Shown here one piece after another: positions 16,560 to 24,842 of a stretch of 64,000 bases of DNA. The notes below the pieces were generated by a model that was not told the origin of the DNA, did no database searches, and was given only the letters and a program-made list of their open reading frames with translations. Position 1 is the first letter of the stretch, and each line of letters starts with the position of its first letter. Source of the stretch: Clostridia bacterium. GTDB lineage: Bacteria; Bacillota; Clostridia; Lachnospirales; Lachnospiraceae. A program made the position numbers and the translations under genes. The DNA lies in assembly GCA_910576205.1 (NCBI GenBank), contig CAJTHL010000005.1, forward strand, positions 152,072 to 216,071, in the 5' to 3' direction.

Positions 16560-17591
16560 ATGGAATCAAGATTCAGATTCACCGCAGGCCCATGGAATGT
16601 CAACGAGGGCGTGGAGGCCTTTGGCCCCGGGGTACGCCCGGAGGTTCCCATCGAGGAGAAATTTAAGAAATTTGCCGAGATCGGCCTCTCCGGCGTTCAG
16701 TTTCATGACGACGACGCCGTGCCGGATATCAACAACATGACGGAGCGGCAGATAATCGACTACGCAAAGGATATGAAATCCACCCTGGATAAATATGGCC
16801 TGGTGGCCGAGTTTGTGGCCCCCCGCCTTTGGATGGATCCCCGCACCACAGACGGCGGCTTCACCTCCAACAGCAAAGAGGACTACGACTTTGCCATGTG
16901 GCGGGCGAAACGCTCCATTGATATCGCCAGGGCTCTGGGAAGCAAAAACGTGGTTCTCTGGCTGGCCCGGGAAGGCACCCTCTGCGCGGAGAGCAAGGAT
17001 CCGGTGGAAAAAGTTGGAAAGCTTATCGACTCCATCAACGAAATGCTGGCCTACGACGAAAATATAAAAATTCTCATTGAATCCAAGCCCAACGAGCCTA
17101 TTGACCGCAGCTACTGCCCCACCATCGGGCATGTGATGGCCCTCTCCGCTGCCACCAAAGACCCGGCCCGGGTAGGGGCCGTGCTGGAATCCGCCCACGC
17201 CATCCTGGCCGGACTGGATCCCGCCAACGAGATGGCCTTTGCGTTGAAATTTGGAAAGCTTGGCTCAGTCCATCTAAACGACCAGAACGGCTGTCGATAC
17301 GACCAGGATAAATCCTTTGGCGCCGAAAGTCTCCGCAGCGCCTTCAACCAGATCAAGGTGCTGGTAGATCACAACTACGGTGCAGGCGGCGAAATGGTGG
17401 GCCTTGACGTCAAGGCCATGCGCACCCAGCATCCCGACGATCAGTACCGCCATATCCAGAATTCCATGAAGGTTGCCTGTATGCTGGAGGAAAAGGTGGC
17501 CAGATTTGACCGGGAATTCCAGGCCAGATGCATTGCCGAGAGAAATTACGAAAAACTGGAAATGTATGTGATGGAACTTTTAATGTCCTAG
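16560..17591 (+). CDS. Sugar isomerase, TIM-barrel (xylose/rhamnose isomerase-like)
   Basis: A 343-residue TIM-barrel protein of the xylose-isomerase-like superfamily, closest in pattern to clostridial sugar-isomerase and L-rhamnose-isomerase-like proteins. Likely metal ligands are Glu in ILIESKPNEP, His/Asp in SVHLNDQNG, and an Asp in the DNA-distal GLDVKAM region. ATG 16560 is chosen for AGGAGG 7 nt upstream; a longer frame would translate the hairpin element. It is transcribed away from the AraC regulator. It probably isomerises the imported sugar before oxidation and phosphorylation by the minus-strand operon (inference). Confidence 0.85.
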   Translation: MESRFRFTAGPWNVNEGVEAFGPGVRPEVPIEEKFKKFAEIGLSGVQFHDDDAVPDINNMTERQIIDYAKDMKSTLDKYGLVAEFVAPRLWMDPRTTDGGFTSNSKEDYDFAMWRAKRSIDIARALGSKNVVLWLAREGTLCAESKDPVEKVGKLIDSINEMLAYDENIKILIESKPNEPIDRSYCPTIGHVMALSAATKDPARVGAVLESAHAILAGLDPANEMAFALKFGKLGSVHLNDQNGCRYDQDKSFGAESLRSAFNQIKVLVDHNYGAGGEMVGLDVKAMRTQHPDDQYRHIQNSMKVACMLEEKVARFDREFQARCIAERNYEKLEMYVMELLMS

Positions 17592-17598
17592 ATAATAC

Positions 17599-17640
17599 GG
17601 GAGAAGGGGCGGCCGCGTGTGAATTTGCGCAGCTGCCCCT
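17599..17640 (+). terminator. Possible terminator after the isomerase
   Basis: GAAGGGGC pairs with GCCCCTCTTC across a roughly 26-nt loop and is followed by CTTTC only. It is weak, but it is the only hairpin in the convergent gap between the isomerase and the acetyltransferase. Confidence 0.3.
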
Positions 17641-17731
17641 CTTCCTTTCGATTCTCCCATATATGAAATGCATATCGGCCAGCGAAGGCTGTCCGCCCGC
17701 CTGCAAATAAAGCTGCTTTTCCCTGCAAAAA

Positions 17732-18337
17732 TCACAAAGAATGCCCTGGAAACCCCTTCCGGTATCTGGCGTCGTCTTCCTCTGAAATTTCCCGCAGAAC
17801 ACGGCATGGATTTCCGCCGGCCAGCACACCGGAGGGAATATCCTTTGTCACAATACTGCCCGCCGCGATTACGGCATTGTCCCCGATGGTCACGCCACCC
17901 ATAATCTTTACGCCGCCTCCGACCCACACATTATCTCCGATGCGGATAGGCCAGGCATATTCCAGGCCCAGATTCCGGGTGTGGGCGTTTAGGGGATGGC
18001 CGGCCGCATAGAGGCCGCAGTCCGGTCCAAACATGACGTTGTCCCCGATCTCTATAAAATTACCCGCCAGAATTACGAAATTATAATTGGAGTAAAAATT
18101 CTCCCCCACGCTGACCCGTTCCCAGAAATCACAGCGGAAAGGCTGCTCCACCAGGAATTTCTTCCCTGTGTGCTTAAAATTCTCACGGATCATCCGCTCC
18201 CGCTCCGCCGTCTGGGAGGGCCGGAGGGCATTGTAGGAAAAGCTCAGCTCCTGGCTTCTTAGCCGTCCGGCCAGGAATTCCTCATCAAAGGCCGCGTCGT
18301 ACAGAAGACCTGCCTCCGCCTTTTCTTTTTCTGTCAC
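17732..18337 (-). CDS. Maltose/galactoside O-acetyltransferase-like hexapeptide enzyme
   Basis: CoA-dependent sugar acetyltransferase of the LacA/Maa/NodL family (201 aa), trimeric left-handed beta-helix. Visible features are the N-terminal helix (LLYDAAFDEEFLAGR), catalytic His in AAGHPLNAHTR, and hexapeptide turns (IRIGDNVWVGGGVKIMGGVTIGDNAVIAAGSIV). The start is GTG 18337 with AGGAGGGG; longer starts would run back into the upstream gene. It ends the operon with the ASRT-like, M24 and creatininase-family genes. Confidence 0.88.
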   Translation of the reverse strand: MTEKEKAEAGLLYDAAFDEEFLAGRLRSQELSFSYNALRPSQTAERERMIRENFKHTGKKFLVEQPFRCDFWERVSVGENFYSNYNFVILAGNFIEIGDNVMFGPDCGLYAAGHPLNAHTRNLGLEYAWPIRIGDNVWVGGGVKIMGGVTIGDNAVIAAGSIVTKDIPSGVLAGGNPCRVLREISEEDDARYRKGFPGHSL

Positions 18338-18348
18338 CGCTTCCCCTC

Positions 18349-19086
18349 CTATACGATTATTTTCTCCAGGGTTTCCAGGGCGCACCGCACCATATGCTGT
18401 CCAAGCTCCATGCTGGTTTCCACGGAATTTTTCGCGAACCACTGGGTATTGTCTTTTGTGCGCTCAAGGTCTACATGGTCGGGATATAGCGCGTACATCA
18501 GGCTGGATTCGTATTTCCCCGCATGGTCAAAACCGCCGCACTTGTGCTGGGCCTCAGCCGACAGCAGGGGGATCACCTTAATATAAGAAAACGGATCGTC
18601 CCCGGAACCCAGATTTTCATAATAATCCGCGTAGTCATTGCTGCCCCACCAGCCCTTTCCCCTGGTTTCCTCCATATACTCCATAATCACCTTTTTCGCC
18701 GCTTTATGGCAGGCCAGGGTCATGGGCATAAGGCCGGCCTCCTCAGTCTGATGATGGGCAATGCAGTAAATGTTTTTCACGCCTCCGTAGACCATGGATT
18801 TCAGAATACAGTAAATATAGTTCTCGTATACATCCACGTCCACATGAATGGTGCCGCTTTCGGGCCCGGCCACCGCATAGCTGGCCACCCCGTACCAGAT
18901 GGGCGGACACACCACCATCTCCTTTGTCTTTTCCAGCTCCCGCAGCACCCCGGTAATCACCATGGTGTCTGTGCCGCAGCTTGCATGCAGGGCGTGATAT
19001 TCAATAGTTCCAATGGGTATCACATAGGGAACCCTTCTCCTTTTCGCATCCTCCAGTTCCTGAAAGAACATGTCTACCATCTGCAT
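18349..19086 (-). CDS. Creatininase-family amidohydrolase
   Basis: A 245-residue member of the creatininase/FAPy-deformylase superfamily of metal-dependent cyclic-amide hydrolases. The metal motif appears as IGTIEYHALHASCGTD (Glu, His, Asp) and DHAGKYESS matches the conserved HAGxxET segment. The usual NGHGGN is replaced by IAHHQTEEAG, so specificity probably differs from true creatininase. It follows a creatinase-like M24 gene by 28 bp, a pairing that suggests consecutive hydrolysis of one cyclic or guanidino compound. Confidence 0.82.
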   Translation of the reverse strand: MQMVDMFFQELEDAKRRRVPYVIPIGTIEYHALHASCGTDTMVITGVLRELEKTKEMVVCPPIWYGVASYAVAGPESGTIHVDVDVYENYIYCILKSMVYGGVKNIYCIAHHQTEEAGLMPMTLACHKAAKKVIMEYMEETRGKGWWGSNDYADYYENLGSGDDPFSYIKVIPLLSAEAQHKCGGFDHAGKYESSLMYALYPDHVDLERTKDNTQWFAKNSVETSMELGQHMVRCALETLEKIIV

Positions 19087-19114
19087 CGTATCACCCTCAT
19101 TTCCAGAGTCTTAT

Positions 19115-20293
19115 TTAAAATTCCAGCTCGTACAAGGTTCCGATCTCCGGGGAAAGGATATCGCACCCCTCCTCTGTCACGGCGATTCCCTTTTCCCAGC
19201 GGACGCCAAAGGTGTCGGAGGAGATAAAGGTGTCGATCTGGAATGTCATGTTGGACTGGAGGGCATAGTCCGAAATCGTCTCCACCCAGGGAGCCTCCAC
19301 CTCAATCATACCTGTGCCGTGAAGGGGGCCGTATACGAAATTATCTTTGTAGCCGTTTCGCACATAGTAATCATAAAATTCCCTGGCAATATCCGCGGCA
19401 ATCACCCCGGCCTTTACCTGCTCCTGGGTCCATCTGTGGGCCTCCAGGCCAAACAGCACCACGTCTCTTCTCCTTCCCTCCAGCTTACCCAGAACAATGG
19501 GGTAGCCGATAGCCGCCGAATATCCGTCAATCTTGGCGGACAGGTTCAGCTGCACAATATCGCCCTTCTCAAATTTCCGGTAGCTGGAACGGGAAATGGC
19601 ATGGCGGGTGGACGCCTCGGAAAAGACATACATAGGAAGCCCCTCATACTCTGCCCCATGCTCATACACCACTCTCTGGGCAACCCCTACCATCTGAAGC
19701 TCCGTCATGCCCGGGCGGATCTCCTTAATGACCTGCTGGGTTGCCAGCTCTGCAATGCGGTAGCCTTCCCGCAGGCAGTTGATCTCATTTATGGATTTAA
19801 TGGAGCGAAGCTCCACCATAATATGGTCTGCGCGCACGATCTCCGCCTCCGGAAACGCCTCCTTAATGGCCTCCATAATCACCACGGAGGTGTCCAGATA
19901 GCTGGCCACACCGATGCGAAGCTTCTTTCCGGTAATGCCCAGGGAGCGAAAAACGTCCTGATATGTATCTGCCACAAGCTCCGGGTACGCAGGGTCTGCC
20001 CCTTCCCGGTAAGCCTTCAGGACAAAAACCTTGTCGATCCGGGAGCGGTCAGCCCCAAACTCCCTGCTCTCGGGCCCCACCATAAGCGCCGCCTCCCCTG
20101 TGGGTGCAATGGCAACGCCACAGCGCTCAAACAGAGGCCAGTAGCCGGAAAAATACCGGGCGTTTGCGTAATCAGCCTCGTTAGAATTGACGATGAGGGC
20201 GTCCAGGCCTTCCCTCTGAATAATCTTTGCCGCCTTCTGGGCTCTCTCTTTGTATTCCTGATCCGGTATCCGGATGGTTCCATGTTCTGCCAT
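19115..20293 (-). CDS. M24-fold protein lacking the usual metal ligands, creatinase-like
   Basis: Pita-bread-fold protein (392 aa) with a creatinase N-terminal domain and a C-terminal M24 domain, annotated by family as Xaa-Pro peptidase. The canonical metal ligands are altered: the D-x10-D pair is VQLNLSAKIDGYSAAIG (Asn250 and Ala260/261), and the EP glutamate is Asp354 in TFQIDTF. His325 (LHGTG) and Glu367 remain, and His231 lies where creatinase has its catalytic His. This favours a metal-free amidinohydrolase or other non-peptidase role. ATG 20293 follows TAGGAG. It is next to a creatininase-family gene. Confidence 0.8.
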   Translation of the reverse strand: MAEHGTIRIPDQEYKERAQKAAKIIQREGLDALIVNSNEADYANARYFSGYWPLFERCGVAIAPTGEAALMVGPESREFGADRSRIDKVFVLKAYREGADPAYPELVADTYQDVFRSLGITGKKLRIGVASYLDTSVVIMEAIKEAFPEAEIVRADHIMVELRSIKSINEINCLREGYRIAELATQQVIKEIRPGMTELQMVGVAQRVVYEHGAEYEGLPMYVFSEASTRHAISRSSYRKFEKGDIVQLNLSAKIDGYSAAIGYPIVLGKLEGRRRDVVLFGLEAHRWTQEQVKAGVIAADIAREFYDYYVRNGYKDNFVYGPLHGTGMIEVEAPWVETISDYALQSNMTFQIDTFISSDTFGVRWEKGIAVTEEGCDILSPEIGTLYELEF

Positions 20294-20307
20294 AATGATT
20301 CTCCTAT

Positions 20308-20417
20308 TCCAGTTCCGCAATCCCCCTCCCAGTACACAAAAGCATTTCCAGCCGTATAATGCCGTGTCTGTAAATCCTTTTGTGTACTGGCCGGGGTCTT
20401 GCTGTTTCCAGTTTCCT
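20308..20417 (-). repeat. Dispersed 5'-UTR hairpin element before the M24 gene
   Basis: Gene-sense copy from AACAGCAAGACCCC to GGATTGCGGAACT, followed by GGAATAGGAG. The middle and inner arms form one long stem, AGTACACAAAAG with CTTTTGTGTACT, a sequence unlike the other copies but fully complementary. It begins 2 bp after the stop of the upstream gene. Confidence 0.8.
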
Positions 20418-20419
20418 AG

Positions 20420-20782
20420 TTAGTCGCAACAATAACCCGGGGTGGTGTAGAAGGCAACGGCTCTGGGCTCTGCCCGGCCATACTGGGCTACTACCGGCTC
20501 GTCGCTCTCCAGAAGGACAGCGTACTGTTCCCCAAAGACCGCCGTATGCTGTCCGAAATCCCCGCTCTCATTCGTGCGGAGACACCGTACCCGCCGGGCG
20601 TTTACCGTAACCTGGATATCCGTGACCGGCTCCTTGTCCGTGTAAAGCAGGGTAATCCGGATATGGGCGTCCCGTTCCCCCGTATTGGTGATGATAACAG
20701 ACTCATGTCCTGGTATGACGTTTACGCCCTCCGGCGGAAGCTCCGCGTCCGGAAACACCCACACACGTTTTCCATATCCCAT
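20420..20782 (-). CDS. Sensory rhodopsin transducer (ASRT, PF07100) homologue
   Basis: A 120-residue soluble beta-sandwich protein matching the Anabaena sensory rhodopsin transducer family (VWVFPDAELPP, GHESVIITNTG, DAHIRITLLYTDKEP, VTVNARRVRCLRTNE, EPVVAQYGR). No rhodopsin is encoded here; in non-phototrophs the family is regarded as a small-molecule-binding domain found near carbohydrate genes. It heads the operon with the M24, creatininase-family and acetyltransferase genes and faces the LacI fusion gene, so it may bind the pathway substrate. AGGAGG precedes the ATG. Confidence 0.88.
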   Translation of the reverse strand: MGYGKRVWVFPDAELPPEGVNVIPGHESVIITNTGERDAHIRITLLYTDKEPVTDIQVTVNARRVRCLRTNESGDFGQHTAVFGEQYAVLLESDEPVVAQYGRAEPRAVAFYTTPGYCCD

Positions 20783-20815
20783 GAGCAGTCCTCCTTTCCT
20801 TAATTCTGTAATTTT

Positions 20816-20844
20816 ATTTTATCTCCATTCCCGTATCCCGTCAA
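20816..20844 (-). promoter_or_regulatory. Promoter of the ASRT-M24-creatininase operon
   Basis: On the minus strand TTGACG (20844-20839) and TAAAAT (20821-20816) are 17 nt apart, 34 bp before the start codon. A perfect 16-bp palindrome lies just upstream of the -35. Confidence 0.7.
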
Positions 20845-20850
20845 TATTTA

Positions 20851-20885
20851 AAGTAAAATTTTACTTATATTTTATTTAAACGTTT
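20851..20885. promoter_or_regulatory. Operator-like palindromes between divergent promoters
   Basis: AAGTAAAATTTTACTT (20851-20866) is a perfect 16-bp palindrome. AAACGTTT (20878-20885) is the CG-centred core common to LacI-family operators and lies next to the -35 of the regulator's own promoter. Both are placed to control the two divergent promoters. Confidence 0.55.
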
Positions 20886-20888
20886 TAC

Positions 20889-20917
20889 TTTACATTACCG
20901 TTTTTTCATGTTATACT
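20889..20917 (+). promoter_or_regulatory. Promoter of the LacI-SBP fusion gene
   Basis: TTTACA (20889-20894) and TATACT (20912-20917) with a 17-nt spacer, about 50 bp upstream of the ATG at 20966. Confidence 0.7.
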
Positions 20918-20965
20918 TTTTCAAAGCCTAAACAAGATAAACTATACAGGAAGGTGGGATACCTT

Positions 20966-23260
20966 ATGGCAACTATCAAAGACGTAGCCCGCATGGCAGG
21001 CGTATCCATTGCCACGGTCTCCAATTACATAAACAAGACAAAACCTGTCAGCAAAGGAGCCGCCGCCAGGATCCAGGCGGCCGTGGAAACCCTGCAATAT
21101 TCCCCTAACCTGTCGGCAAAAAGTCTGAAGTCCAATTCCTATACGGATATCGGCGTGATTCTTCCGGACTTTGACAACTCTTATTATGTGCAGATTTTCC
21201 AGGGGATTGAAAATACATTTCAGAATACGGAATACTATACGAATCTGACCTTTTCCTATGACGTCCCGGATTTGGAACAGGCCATTTTTCACAGTTTTTT
21301 AAAAAAACAGATCCAGGGCCTTATCTTGATCTCCTGCCAGCCGGATAACTGGGAATTTTATCATAAATATTTTACTTCCCATGAACATCCCCTGGTACTG
21401 ATAGACCGGGATATCCGCAACCTGGATGCCAATTTTGTGTCCTTTGACACCCACGCCATACTCCGGCGGATTACCGGGCAGCTTTTAGACCGCGGATACC
21501 GGAAGATCTTTCTGCTCTCCGGCCCAGAGTGCTTCTCCTGTGAAGCCGGCTGTATCCGGGGATTTTCCAGCGCGTTTCAGAATAAGGGCCTTAAGCCGGA
21601 GCCCTCCTTTTTTGTGCAGACAAATTTAACCCGGGAGGACGCCTTCCGGAAAACCATCCAGCTCTTTCGCACCCAGATTCCCCAGTCCATTGTGGCCACC
21701 TCGGAATCCGTCGCGGCCGGAGCCATTGAAGCCCTCTATGTCCTGGGCTTTTCCACCGGGGAAATCCCGGTTGTGACTCTGGGGGAGGATCACTGGAATC
21801 TCTATACCCATTCCTTTGCGGCGGCCTCCGCGCCCCGGCCTGCCATCCATCTGGGGCAGACGGCCGCAACATTGCTGCTGGATCAACTCCGCTCTCCCCT
21901 TACAAAGGAAAACGAAAAGGTGATTATAGGGGATCCCGGAATTACGCGCATGGTTTCCCTTCCCGGATATTTTTCCAGCCCCAGGCCGGCTAATCGGGAG
22001 GCTTCTCTTGAACGCCTGCGCATTTTAATGCTGGATACCCCACAGGTACACACGCTTTTGGGGCTTCTGCGCAATTTTGAAAATCAGTGCGGGGTAAAAG
22101 CAGATGTAACCATTCTCCCCCATCACCATCTGTACGAAACGATTCTTAAGACTCATGGCGTATCCTCCCAGTCAGAGGCGCTCTCCCTTTCTGACCGCAG
22201 GGGCTATGATGTGATTATGTACGATATCCCCTGGCTTTCCGATCTGGCCTCCGCCGGGATTCTCCATGACTTGACGCCGGAGCTTAAAAATATGGATCTG
22301 GATATTTTTCTTCCTGGCTGTCTTGATTATTTCAGCCTTTTTAAGGGCCGGTATTTCGGGCTGCCCTTTATGTACGCCCCTCAGATCTTTTATTATAGGA
22401 AGGATTTATTTGAAAATACAGAATTAAAGGCGGATTATGAACGCCGGAACAATATTACTTTGCGTCCGCCTCTCACTTTAAAAGAATTTAATACCATCGC
22501 GGATTTTTTTACAAACCACACGGATGCCATTGACTATGGCCTCTCCATTCCTGCCGCCTATGACGAATACCTGGCTCCGGAGCTGTATATGCGGCTTCGC
22601 ACCTTTGGAGGACGCCTCTTTGACAACAGCGGAAACGTCTGCCTGGGACAGGACGCTTCCCTGAAAGCCTACATCAGTTTCCTGCGCTCCGTCCGTCTGG
22701 CAAAACCGGATTACCGCACCGCCACGGACGTTAGTGTGGTGCAGGATTTCCTAAAAGGCGAGACTGCCATGCTGATAACCTACCCCTCTTTCCTCACGGA
22801 TGTGGCGGATCTTCGAAGGAGCAACATGGTGGGCTCCATCGGCTGTCACCATATTCCCGGGCGCAGCCCCCTGCTGGGTGGGTGGAGCCTTGGAGTCAGC
22901 AGCCGCTCCACCAGAAAGCATCTGGCCTTTTCCTTTCTCCAATGGATCTGCCAGGAGCAGACGGCCAATTACTTTGCCCTTCTGGGAGGACAATCTGCCA
23001 TCACCTCCACCTATACCAACGATGAGCTCATTAAGCTGTACCCCTGGCTGCCCTTGTACCACTCCACCTACCAGTACACCAAACCTACCGTGCCGCCGGA
23101 GCTTCCGGGCCGGACGATCCTGTCCCAGAATGACATTGACGCCATTGTCTGCCGCTGGGTGTATGAACTCCTGGACGAAAAAATCCAGGTGCAGGACGCA
23201 ATCGCCAATACCCAGTCCCAGCTTGAAGCCCTGGTAAACCGACAGCGGAATTTCCGATAG
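20966..23260 (+). CDS. LacI-family regulator fused to a solute-binding-protein domain
   Basis: A 764-residue protein. Residues 1-55 are a LacI helix-turn-helix (ATIKDVARMAGVSIATVSNY). About 60-335 is the usual periplasmic-binding-like effector domain (DIGVILPDFDNSYYVQIFQG). About 350-740 resembles a family-1 extracellular solute-binding protein (YDVIMYDIPWLSDLASAGIL, GRYFGLPFMYAPQIFYYRKDLF, LKGETAMLITYPSF, LGGWSLGVS). There is no signal peptide or lipobox, so the second binding domain must work in the cytoplasm. ATG 20966 fits the LacI consensus start. It probably represses the divergent operon and senses two ligands or one large one. Confidence 0.87.
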   Translation: MATIKDVARMAGVSIATVSNYINKTKPVSKGAAARIQAAVETLQYSPNLSAKSLKSNSYTDIGVILPDFDNSYYVQIFQGIENTFQNTEYYTNLTFSYDVPDLEQAIFHSFLKKQIQGLILISCQPDNWEFYHKYFTSHEHPLVLIDRDIRNLDANFVSFDTHAILRRITGQLLDRGYRKIFLLSGPECFSCEAGCIRGFSSAFQNKGLKPEPSFFVQTNLTREDAFRKTIQLFRTQIPQSIVATSESVAAGAIEALYVLGFSTGEIPVVTLGEDHWNLYTHSFAAASAPRPAIHLGQTAATLLLDQLRSPLTKENEKVIIGDPGITRMVSLPGYFSSPRPANREASLERLRILMLDTPQVHTLLGLLRNFENQCGVKADVTILPHHHLYETILKTHGVSSQSEALSLSDRRGYDVIMYDIPWLSDLASAGILHDLTPELKNMDLDIFLPGCLDYFSLFKGRYFGLPFMYAPQIFYYRKDLFENTELKADYERRNNITLRPPLTLKEFNTIADFFTNHTDAIDYGLSIPAAYDEYLAPELYMRLRTFGGRLFDNSGNVCLGQDASLKAYISFLRSVRLAKPDYRTATDVSVVQDFLKGETAMLITYPSFLTDVADLRRSNMVGSIGCHHIPGRSPLLGGWSLGVSSRSTRKHLAFSFLQWICQEQTANYFALLGGQSAITSTYTNDELIKLYPWLPLYHSTYQYTKPTVPPELPGRTILSQNDIDAIVCRWVYELLDEKIQVQDAIANTQSQLEALVNRQRNFR

Positions 23261-23353
23261 CCGCCTCTTTGTTCTTTGTGAATGCCAGGCTAAAAACAAG
23301 CCCGGGTTCAGCCACTTTTCGCCCCTGTGCCGTCATGTTATTTCACGGCTTCT

Positions 23354-24826
23354 CTAAAAAGTCAGAATCTGAAGCTTTCCTTTTGCCGGATACAAGCCAA
23401 GGCTTTCCTGAAGCTGCAAAAAAGCCGCCCGCCCTTCCTCCACCCAGAGAAAGGGCGTTCGTCCCTGGGAGATACACTCGTTAATCCAGGCGGCTTCCAG
23501 CGCTTTTCCGATTCCTCTTTGACGCCACTTTCTCTTTACATATAAGAAATCCAGGGCTCCGGCCATATTGATTTTCAAGATTCCCGCCAGGGCCTCTTCC
23601 AGAAACGCGCCGTATATGCGGCCCGTTTCCAGAGCCTCCCAAGCTTCGGGGTTTTCCTGGGCTTCACAGATTTTTAGAGCTTCCAGAATTTCTTCCCTGT
23701 CACACAGACTATCCCCAGCAAACAGACGAAGCAGCTCTCTGTGGGAATTGTCCAGCCTGCATACCCCTACCCCTTCTGCCCTGCGCCGAAGGGAAACCGG
23801 ATTTTTCAAGGTATAAACATACTGAATACAGGTGCAGATGTTGAATGCTCCCAGATATTTCCGGGCAGTCTCTGCCAGGAATTCCTGGTGAAGGACAAGC
23901 ATCCGAAGCCGCCCGCTTCCTCTGCCGTCCCCATTTTTCCTCTCCGCCAGCCTTTCCAGCATCTGCACGCCCTTTTCCTCATCCTTCGCCGTCACATAAG
24001 CGATTCCCCGAAGCGCGTCCAGAAGGGTAACATTTTCCCCCTCCCAGGTAAAAAGGTCCCCTCTGTCTGTCCTTAAGCTTTCCAGCATATCCGTGTGAAG
24101 GAGCTTTTGCCGCAACAGCTCTTTTTCGCAGTGGAGACGTCTTTCATACAAAGCAAATAAGTCCGGCCGCCGCTTCTTTGTCCGCTCCTGAGCCCTTTCC
24201 AGACGCCAGGCGCTGATTTTCCTGTGGTCCCCTAAGAGAAGCTCCCCCGGAACCGGGTTTCCATGCCAGACTTCCGGCCTGCTGTACTGGGGATATTCCA
24301 GGAGATTTCCGTGGAAGGATTCAAACTCCGCGGAGGTCTCATTGTTCAGCACCCCTGGCACCAGCCGGGAGACAGCATCCATCATCACAAGGGCCGGAAG
24401 CTCGCCGCCGGTGAGCACATAGTCCCCGATGGACACGTAGTCTGTGACAATCTCCTCCAGTACCCGCTCGTCGATTCCCTCATAATGTCCACACAGAAAC
24501 ACCAGTTCTTCCTCCCTGGAAAGTTCCAGGGCAAGCTTCTGGTCAAAAACACGTCCCTGAGGGGTCACATAGATTACACGGGAAGCCTTTTTTTGTTCCT
24601 TTTTTACAGATTCGTACGCCTGGTATACTGGTTCCGCCTGCATAACCATGCCGGCGCCCCCGCCATAGGGGTAATCGTCCACCTTCTGGTGCTTATTGTC
24701 CGCATAGTCCCGGATGTTGACAGTGTGCAGGCAAAGCTGCCCCCTTTTCGCGGCCCGGCCTGTGATGCTGGTGTGAAAAGCGCCCGCAATAAGCTCCGGA
24801 AACAAAGTTAAAACATGAAATACCAT
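23354..24826 (-). CDS. trmD: tRNA (guanine37-N1)-methyltransferase TrmD fused to a GNAT domain
   Basis: Residues 1-235 are TrmD, which methylates G37 of tRNA to prevent frameshifting. The SPOUT knot and SAM site are clear (LCGHYEGIDER 111-121, GDYVLTGGELPAL 134-146). By eye the residue matching the catalytic Asp of the Haemophilus enzyme is Glu169 (AEFESF). About 255 further residues follow in frame and end in a GNAT acetyltransferase-like domain with the acetyl-CoA loop RQRGIG (435-440). TrmD alone is about 240 aa, so this is a fusion. ATG 24826 has only a weak ribosome site. It is the last gene of the ffh operon. Confidence 0.88.
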   Translation of the reverse strand: MVFHVLTLFPELIAGAFHTSITGRAAKRGQLCLHTVNIRDYADNKHQKVDDYPYGGGAGMVMQAEPVYQAYESVKKEQKKASRVIYVTPQGRVFDQKLALELSREEELVFLCGHYEGIDERVLEEIVTDYVSIGDYVLTGGELPALVMMDAVSRLVPGVLNNETSAEFESFHGNLLEYPQYSRPEVWHGNPVPGELLLGDHRKISAWRLERAQERTKKRRPDLFALYERRLHCEKELLRQKLLHTDMLESLRTDRGDLFTWEGENVTLLDALRGIAYVTAKDEEKGVQMLERLAERKNGDGRGSGRLRMLVLHQEFLAETARKYLGAFNICTCIQYVYTLKNPVSLRRRAEGVGVCRLDNSHRELLRLFAGDSLCDREEILEALKICEAQENPEAWEALETGRIYGAFLEEALAGILKINMAGALDFLYVKRKWRQRGIGKALEAAWINECISQGRTPFLWVEEGRAAFLQLQESLGLYPAKGKLQILTF

Positions 24827-24842
24827 CTTTTCTTCTTTCTTA

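Noticed and set aside
19070..20359. Long plus-strand open frame opposite the M24 gene
   Set aside because: Antisense shadow of the M24 protein, with no ribosome site and a composition rich in His, Leu and Gln.
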